Part shown: positions 1 to 5,400 of the stretch, one piece after another
Numbering within the stretch: the first letter of the stretch is position 1
How the letters are laid out: each line of letters opens with the position of its first letter
From: Planctomycetota bacterium
GTDB lineage: Bacteria > Planctomycetota > Planctomycetia > Isosphaerales > Isosphaeraceae
DNA length: 6,657 nt
NCBI GenBank assembly: GCA_021818605.1
Contig: JAKAUH010000925.1
Location: 1 to 6,657, forward strand
Reading direction: 5' to 3'
The notes under the pieces: model-generated
What the model saw: only the letters and a program-made list of their open reading frames with translations
What the model was told of the DNA's origin: nothing
Database searches by the model: none
Translations under genes and position numbers: made by a program

Positions 1-535
1 CGGCGCCCTGGGCCTTCAGCTCGGCGATGCGCTCGGCGTAGTGCGGCAGGCGGTCGGCGGTGGCGAACCACCGCCGATCGGCGGGGACGGTCCGCTCGCC
101 CAGTGGGCCGTAGAATGCCGACTCCATCGCGTTCTGAAAGGCGCCCGGGTGCTCGGAGGGCAGCGTGTTGCCGTCGCGGTCGCTCCACTCGTCCATGTTG
201 AAGCCGAAGACATGGTCGCAGGAGACATCCCACTCGCGGAGGAAGTAGACGGCCCAGCGGTACATCCCCATCGGCCCGACGGGCAGGATCAGGGCGGCTG
301 CGCGGCCCTCGTCGCGGCAGCGGCGGATCGCGGTGGCGATCTCGTGGCCCATCATCACGTCGAAGTCGCCGACGGACTCGCACGGGATCGGCTCGAAGCG
401 TGGATGCCACCACGGCTGCCGCTTGCCGATGGACCCGGGCGGCTGGGCGCAGCAGGCGTCGATCCGCGCGAGGTCCCAGCCGACCGGCAGGAAGCCTTCC
501 ATCATCGAGCCGGCGTAGGTCGTGAGCAGGTTCAT
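1..535 (-). CDS. Glucosamine-6-phosphate deaminase/isomerase-like protein, N-terminal part (3' end beyond window)
   Basis: The reading frame is open from an ATG at 533-535 to the left edge, giving 178 residues and no stop. Residues 112-117 read FNMDEW, matching the catalytic FNMDEY segment of NagB, in which the Asp is the proton-transfer residue (here D115). It is followed by HPGAF (129-133), a FYG motif (141-143) and VPADRRWFAT (150-159), the order expected for the NagB/6-phosphogluconolactonase fold. NagB converts glucosamine-6-phosphate to fructose-6-phosphate and ammonia in the cytosol. Two points are odd: about 80 residues rich in Trp, Cys and Pro precede the first core strand, and the phosphate loop, usually GGTP-like, reads PVGPMGMY (85-92). 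The true substrate may therefore differ. The second catalytic region (GxDGHIAFNEP in NagB) would lie outside the window. The ribosome binding site is weak (GAGAG upstream). The fold assignment is fairly secure; the exact reaction is not. Confidence 0.8.
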   Translation of the reverse strand, partial: MNLLTTYAGSMMEGFLPVGWDLARIDACCAQPPGSIGKRQPWWHPRFEPIPCESVGDFDVMMGHEIATAIRRCRDEGRAAALILPVGPMGMYRWAVYFLREWDVSCDHVFGFNMDEWSDRDGNTLPSEHPGAFQNAMESAFYGPLGERTVPADRRWFATADRLPHYAERIAELKAQGA

Positions 536-579
536 GGGCCGTCGATCTCTCGTCTCAGAGAATGTGAATGTATCGCGGG

Positions 580-652
580 AAAAGAGCGGAGAGCTGAGAG
601 CGAATCAGTACAGGGCCACACAGGGTGGACATCTGCACAAATTCGCTCTTTT
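580..652. repeat. Inverted repeat with T run, possible terminator, in the oxidoreductase/NagB-like gap
   Basis: AGAGCGAAT at 597-605 is the exact reverse complement of ATTCGCTCT at 641-649, and the right arm runs straight into a T tract ending at 653. A second left arm, AAAAGAGCG at 580-588, is the exact reverse complement of CGCTCTTTT at 644-652, so the right arm can pair in two exclusive ways. The spacers are long (35 and 55 nt), with a possible small CCAC/GTGG stem inside, which is unlike a compact intrinsic terminator. Read on the minus strand, the outer pair also ends in four T residues downstream of the oxidoreductase stop. A bidirectional terminator is one reading; a chance product of the nearby AGAGCG repeats is another. 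Confidence 0.4.
583..603. repeat. Three tandem degenerate heptamers (AGAGCKR)
   Basis: Three 7-bp units follow one another: AGAGCGG at 583-589, AGAGCTG at 590-596 and AGAGCGA at 597-603. The first five bases are identical and the last two vary. The run lies between the oxidoreductase stop and the NagB-like start and supplies both left arms of the inverted repeat described there. It has the same period as the longer heptamer run at 1755-1789 but a different unit. Confidence 0.5.
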
Positions 653-687
653 TATGCGTTCTCCGGGATCGATTCCTTGGTGAGCTC

Positions 688-1689
688 TCAGGATTGGCCG
701 ACGGTCAACACGACCTTGCCCGAAAGCGTCCCGGCGCCCTTGAGGGTGTTCTCCTCGAGGAAGCGATGCGCGGCGGCGGCGGCGGACAGGGGGAACGCGC
801 GGCCGACGATCGTCTTCAAGCGGCCCTCGGTGATCCATTGGTTCATGTCGTCGGCGCAGCGGCGCTGCTGCTCGGGCGTGGCGTTGAACATGGCGAAGCC
901 GAACAGGGCGCAGTTCTTCGGGTAGAACGCCCCGAGAGGGAGTTGGGGCCTCGCCGTGCGACCGGCCATGAGGATCATGCGGCCGTGCTTGCGGAGCAGG
1001 GGAACCGAGACCTCGAGATTCGGCTCGCGCTGGGTCTCGTACCAGACGTCCACGCCATCGGGCGAGAATTCGCGCAGGCGGCCCGGAACATCGTCGGCCT
1101 TGTAGTTGAGGGCGAGGTCGGCGCCTAGCTTCTTGCAGAGTTCGACCTTCTCGGGGCTGCCGGCCGAGGTGGCGACGCGAGCCCCCGCGGCCTTCGCCAT
1201 CTGGATGACCATCGAGCCGACCCCACCCGAACCGCCGGGGACATACACCAGTTCGTCGGGCTGGAGCCGGCCGAACTCGAAGAGCCCGAGGTGCGCGGTG
1301 ATCCCCACAAGCGCCATGCCGGCGGCCTCGGTGTCCGGCAGCGCGGCCGGGGTGGCATTGAGCCACGGCTCGTCGATGCAGGCGTACTCGGACGCGACGC
1401 CCTGGCGGCCCAGCAGCCCCTGGTTCGAGCCCCAGACGCGGTCGCCCACGCGAAACCGCGTGCAATCCGCGCCGACCTTCTCGACCGTGCCAGCGAAGTC
1501 GCAGCCGATGATGTACGGGAACGCCATCGGCATCGCCACCAGACCCGAGCGGATATAAAGATCGATCGGGTTGAGCCCGACGGCCTGGGTCCGGATCTGG
1601 ACCTGACCCGGCCCAGGCTCGGGACGCGGCAGATCGCCGAACTTGATCACCTCGGGGGGCCCGGTCTGCTCGATGTACGCAGCTTGCAT
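688..1689 (-). CDS. Zinc-independent MDR-family oxidoreductase, NADPH:quinone reductase-like
   Basis: This complete 333-residue protein has the usual length for the quinone oxidoreductase/zeta-crystallin branch of the medium-chain dehydrogenase/reductase superfamily. The N-terminal GroES-like catalytic domain carries GLNPIDLYIRSG (38-49) and IIGCDFAGTVEKVG (60-73). The Rossmann domain begins with VYVPGGSGGVGS (148-159), the glycine-rich cofactor loop, followed by a helix and ARVATSAGSPEK (170-181). No acidic residue ends the second strand, which favours NADPH over NADH. The Cys/His/Glu set for catalytic zinc is absent. Likely role: NADPH-dependent reduction of quinones or enones in the cytosol; the substrate cannot be read from sequence. 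YETQREPNLE (217-226), where many relatives have a glycine-rich turn, points to a distinct subgroup. The start is set by a good ribosome binding site and by the family N-terminus (MQAAYIEQTGPPEV). The gene diverges from the LOG gene and runs toward the NagB-like gene. Confidence 0.92.
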   Translation of the reverse strand: MQAAYIEQTGPPEVIKFGDLPRPEPGPGQVQIRTQAVGLNPIDLYIRSGLVAMPMAFPYIIGCDFAGTVEKVGADCTRFRVGDRVWGSNQGLLGRQGVASEYACIDEPWLNATPAALPDTEAAGMALVGITAHLGLFEFGRLQPDELVYVPGGSGGVGSMVIQMAKAAGARVATSAGSPEKVELCKKLGADLALNYKADDVPGRLREFSPDGVDVWYETQREPNLEVSVPLLRKHGRMILMAGRTARPQLPLGAFYPKNCALFGFAMFNATPEQQRRCADDMNQWITEGRLKTIVGRAFPLSAAAAAHRFLEENTLKGAGTLSGKVVLTVGQS

Positions 1690-1695
1690 CGGTTA

Positions 1696-1700
1696 TCCTC
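1696..1700 (-). promoter_or_regulatory. Ribosome binding site of the MDR oxidoreductase
   Basis: On the minus strand GAGGA lies 6 nt before the ATG at 1689. It is the clearest Shine-Dalgarno match in the window and fixes the oxidoreductase start. It rules out the longer overlapping frame that continues upstream to 1837, which has no family resemblance. Confidence 0.7.
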
Positions 1701-1713
1701 GGTCGTGTTGCGG

Positions 1714-1748
1714 GAGTCGGACGGCGACGACTCGAATGGCTTTCGCCA
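1714..1748 (-). other. Two small hairpins in the oxidoreductase 5' leader
   Basis: GAGTCG at 1714-1719 and CGACTC at 1728-1733 form a perfect 6-bp stem with an 8-nt loop. Next to it, TGGC at 1737-1740 and GCCA at 1745-1748 form a 4-bp stem whose loop on the minus strand is GAAA, a GNRA tetraloop. Both would fall in the untranslated leader of the oxidoreductase mRNA if transcription starts further upstream. Such short stems can occur by chance in GC-rich DNA. I see no known riboswitch and no convincing -35/-10 pair nearby. Confidence 0.3.
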
Positions 1749-1754
1749 ACCGCT

Positions 1755-1789
1755 GACTGACTACTGACCACTGACTGCTGTCTACTGAC
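1755..1789. repeat. Tandem degenerate heptanucleotide repeat, five units
   Basis: Five consecutive 7-bp units fill 35 bp. TACTGAC occurs at 1762-1768 and 1783-1789, CACTGAC at 1769-1775, GACTGAC at 1755-1761 and the more divergent TGCTGTC at 1776-1782. The consensus is NACTGAC (GTCAGTN on the other strand). The run sits in the middle of the divergent gap between the oxidoreductase and LOG genes. It resembles the short tandemly repeated repetitive sequences with 7-bp units known from bacteria such as cyanobacteria. It could affect either promoter, or could be a selfish or neutral intergenic element. Confidence 0.75.
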
Positions 1790-1826
1790 GTTATCACCGG
1801 CCAGGAACCACTTCAACGGGCACGTC

Positions 1827-2426
1827 ATGAAGAACATCTGCGTCTACTGCGGCTCGGCGATGGGGACGGATCCTGAATACGCCCGCGCGGCGCGCCGCGT
1901 GGGGACGGCGCTGGCACGAGGCGGGCTGGGGTTGGTGTACGGCGGCGGCCGGGTCGGTCTGATGGGGGTGGTGGCCGACGCCGCGCTCGCGGCTGGCGGA
2001 CGGGTCATCGGCGTGATTCCCGAGACCCTTGCGACCCGCGAGGTCGCGCACGACGGCCTGACCGAGCTGCACATCGTCGCCGACATGCACCGGCGCAAGG
2101 CCTTGATGGCCCGGCAGAGCGATGCATTCCTCACCCTGCCCGGCGGGATCGGCACATTCGAGGAGTTCTTCGAGACCCTGAGCTGGGCCGCGCTCCGGCT
2201 GCACCACAAGCCGATGGGACTGCTCAACATGGCCGGATACTTCGACCCGCTACTGGCGCTGCTCGACCACGCCCGGGCCGAACGGTTCATGCGGGCCGAG
2301 TTTCTCGACCTGCTGATCGTCTCGCGCGATCCCGAGGCGATCGTCGCCGGCCTGGCCGCCCGCGCTCCGTCCGACCGGCCGCGGCAGGCGATCGACGTCG
2401 ACGGCAACGAGGCCGAGACTGATTGA
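1827..2426 (+). CDS. LOG-family protein (cytokinin riboside 5'-monophosphate phosphoribohydrolase-like)
   Basis: This complete 199-residue protein has the usual length for the family (TIGR00730 type Rossmann protein). It opens with MKNICVYCGS, carries the nucleotide-binding GGGRVGLMG (39-47) and the two LOG signatures: MHRRK (87-91) and PGGIGTFEE (105-113), whose Glu and Arg residues act in catalysis. Characterised members hydrolyse nucleoside 5'-monophosphates, including cytokinin ribotides, to free base plus ribose 5-phosphate, usually as dimers in the cytosol. Many bacterial members were formerly misannotated as lysine decarboxylase. In a bacterium with no plant partner in evidence, a general purine nucleotide salvage role is as likely as hormone activation. 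The ATG fits the family N-terminus exactly, although only a weak GGG lies before it as a ribosome binding site. The last 20 or so residues are hydrophilic and poorly conserved. The gene appears monocistronic. Confidence 0.93.
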   Translation: MKNICVYCGSAMGTDPEYARAARRVGTALARGGLGLVYGGGRVGLMGVVADAALAAGGRVIGVIPETLATREVAHDGLTELHIVADMHRRKALMARQSDAFLTLPGGIGTFEEFFETLSWAALRLHHKPMGLLNMAGYFDPLLALLDHARAERFMRAEFLDLLIVSRDPEAIVAGLAARAPSDRPRQAIDVDGNEAETD

Positions 2427-2479
2427 CGCCCGCGCCGATCGTCCCGCCCGGTTGCGTCGGCTCGCCGGAGGTCGCCGGC
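2427..2479. other. Convergent gap between LOG and kinase genes, no clear terminator
   Basis: Both genes end facing this 53-bp GC-rich gap, so transcription from both sides should stop here. The only structure I see is a weak 5-bp stem, GCCGG at 2464-2468 with CCGGC at 2475-2479, which has no T tract. Termination may be Rho-dependent or may depend on sequence inside the genes. Confidence 0.3.
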
Positions 2480-5400
2480 TCACGACGGCCGGGCCGAGGG
2501 GGCCAGCGACGCGAGCAGTTTTTCCAGTGCGGGGACCTCGATGGGCTTGAGCATGTGCTGGTCGAAGCCGACCTCCCGCGACCGGCGGCGGTCCTCGTCC
2601 TGGCCCCAGCCGGTGACGGCGACGATGACGATCGACCGGCCCCAGGGCTCGCCGCGGATGCGGCGGCAGACGTCGTAGCCGCTCATCCTGGGCAGGCCGA
2701 TGTCGAGGAGCATGAGGTCGGGGCGGAAGGCCTCGGCCAGCTCGATCGCCTCGAGCCCGTCGTGGGCGGTTCGGGTGTCGTGGCCGTGCAGGGAGAGCAT
2801 CATGCCGAGGCTGGCGGCGCCGTCGCGGTTGTCGTCGACGATCAGGACACGGCGGCGCGTGGACGCCGGCGGGCCGGGCGATGGGGCGCCGTTGGTTGCC
2901 GGCTCTCGCGCCGGGATGACCGGCAGGTGGACGGTGAACTTGCTGCCGCGGCCGATCCCCGGGCTGGACGCCTCGACGCGGCCGCCGTGCATCTCCACCA
3001 GGCCCTTCACCAGCGCCAGGCCGATCCCCAGGCCCCCCTGCGCGCGATCGCGGCCCTGCTCGACCTGCGAGAACATCGTGAACAGACCCGGCAGCGCCTC
3101 GGCCGGAATGCCGATGCCGTCGTCGCTCACCGTGACGATCACCTCGTCATCTTGCCGGCGGGCTGTCAGCTCGATGCGGCCGCCAGAGTCGGTGTACTTG
3201 GCGCTGTTGTTCAGCAGGTTCCAGAAGACCTGCGCCAGCCGGGTGAGATCGGCGTCGAGGTCCACCGGCTCGTCCGGGAGCGTGACGACCAGAGTGTGGC
3301 CGCGCGCGTCGATCAGCGGCCGCGCGGTCTCGACGGCGTTCTCGATGACGGACGCCAGAGGGACACGCGCCTTGCGCAGCTCCAGCCGGTTGCGGGTGAT
3401 CCGGCTGATGTCGAGCAGATCGTCGATCAGCCGGACCATCTGGCCGACCTGGCGCTCCATCATCTCGAGGGCCAGCCGGCGGTCGTCGCCGTTGTCGGTG
3501 AGCCGCAGGACCTGGAGCCCGGTGCGGATCGGGGCCAGGGGATTGCGCAGCTCGTGCGCCAGCGTGGCGAGGAACTCATCCTTGCGCCGGTCCTGGTCAC
3601 GCAACTGCTGGACCAGCCGGATGCGCTCGCAGGCCACGGTGACGTAGTGGCTGACCGTCCGCAGAAACTCGAGGTCCTCGGCGTCGAACTCATCGCGCTC
3701 GCGGCTGGCGAACGAGAGCGTGCCGAAGAGCCGCCCCTCCACCAAAAGCGGGCTGCAGGCATACGAGCGGATCCCGAAGCTCCGGGCCAGTTGCAGCATC
3801 GAGTCGTCGGACTGCAGGATGTGGGTGGCGACGATCGGCCGGCGGGTCCGGGCCACCGTGCCGCAGACTGCCTGGCCGAACTCCAGGCGGGAAATCGCCC
3901 GGGCCTGGTCCTCGGTGATGCCGGCGTACGAGAGGAGGTGCAGCGCCTCGCCGGATTCGTCGGCCACAAAGTTGAAATAGGTGTCAAGCGACAGTTCGGG
4001 CGCGATCCGGGCGAACAGGTCGGGAAGCATTGCGTCGGGGTCCTCGGTCGTGAGCATCACGGTGGCCGCCTCCCAGAGCAGGCGAAGCCGCTCGGACTGG
4101 CGGTGCAGGGCACCCTCGACGTCCTTGCGGGCCGTGACGTCCTCGGCGACGTACGAGCAGCGCGATCGGCCGCCGGGGAGCGACTCGATGCAGTACACAA
4201 TCGCCGAGACCCAGCGACGGCCATCGGGCAGGTCATGCGGGTAGTCGAAGCGGACGGGCTGCCCGGTACGCTCGCTCTCACGGTAGCGGCGAATCCACTC
4301 GCGACGATACGAGAGCGGCACGCCCAGCTCGCTGGCGAGCCGGCCCGACAGCGACTCCGGATCCACGCCGAAGAACCGGGCGGTCGCGGCGTTGTCGGTC
4401 AGGTGGCGGATCTCGTCGTCGCCCACCTCGACCACCCCCATCATGACCGGCGAGGTGTCGTAGAAGCTCCGGAGCGTGGCAGTCGCCTCGTGCAGGGCGA
4501 GTTCGGCGCGCTTGCGGTCACTGATGTCCAGCGTGAAGAAGGGCCCGCGATTCGGGTCGTGCGGCAGCCGGGCACCGCCCAGGACGACCGGAACGCGGCT
4601 GCCGTCGGGGCGGACATACTCCTTCTCGTACGGGACGCACGAGCCCAGCTCGGCGATCTCCCGCATCGCGCGGTCGTCGGCCGCCTGGTGCTCCGGCGGC
4701 GTGATGTCGGGGTACTTGACGGCGCCCGAGGCGACCTCGTCCCGGGTGCGGCCGATCATCGCCAGCAGGGTGTCATTGGCATCGGTGATCGTGCCATCGG
4801 TGCGCCAGAAGCCGATGCCCACCATGTTCGATTCGACCACGGCGCGGAAGCGGGCCTCGCTATCACGCAGCGCCTCCTCCGCCCGCCGCCGCTCGTTGGC
4901 GTCGCGGAAGTAGACCGCCAGCCCCTCGGGCGATGGATACGCCTGCACGTCGTACCAGCGCTCGTGAGGCGCGTAGTAGGTCTCGAAGCTGACGGTGATG
5001 TTCTCATCGATCGCGCGGCGGTAGTTGACCTCGAACTCGGTTCCGAGCGCCGCGGTGTATTCCTCCGAGAGGTGCTTGCCGACCAGATCGTCGCGGGTGC
5101 GGCCGAGCAGGTGCTCGGCCTGACGGTTGACGTAGGTGAAGCGCCAGTCGCGATCAAGCGCGAAGAAGGCGTCGCTGATGCTCTCGAGAATCGAACGGAT
5201 CCGCTGATCGCTACGGTGCCGGGTCTCCTCGGCCTGCTGGCGCATTCGGGCGATCTCGAGGTGCGAGCGGATCCGCGCCAGCAACTCGCGGGCGCCGAAG
5301 GGCTTGACCAGGTAGTCGTCGGCGCCGGCGCCCAGGCCCTCGACATACGCCTCTTCGCCGGCGCGGGCCGAGAGCAAGAGCACGGGCACGGTCGCGGTCG

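Noticed and set aside
665..676. Near-palindrome GGGATCGATTCC downstream of the oxidoreductase stop
   Set aside because: It is imperfect, single-copy and consistent with chance. No operator family is recognisable.
41..925. A 294-codon plus-strand frame across the NagB-like and oxidoreductase genes
   Set aside because: It is antisense to two recognisable genes and their gap, has no recognisable motif, and is the kind of long spurious frame common in GC-rich DNA.
1690..1826. Sigma-70 type promoters for the divergent oxidoreductase and LOG genes
   Set aside because: Both promoters probably lie here, but I could not find a -35/-10 pair with good spacing on either strand, so none is called.
605..1837. 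A 410-codon minus-strand frame overlapping the oxidoreductase
   Set aside because: It is in another frame of the same strand, is Arg/Pro-rich with no family resemblance, and its N-terminal Ser/Val/Gln-rich stretch comes from the heptamer repeat. The 688-1689 frame has clear domains and a ribosome binding site.
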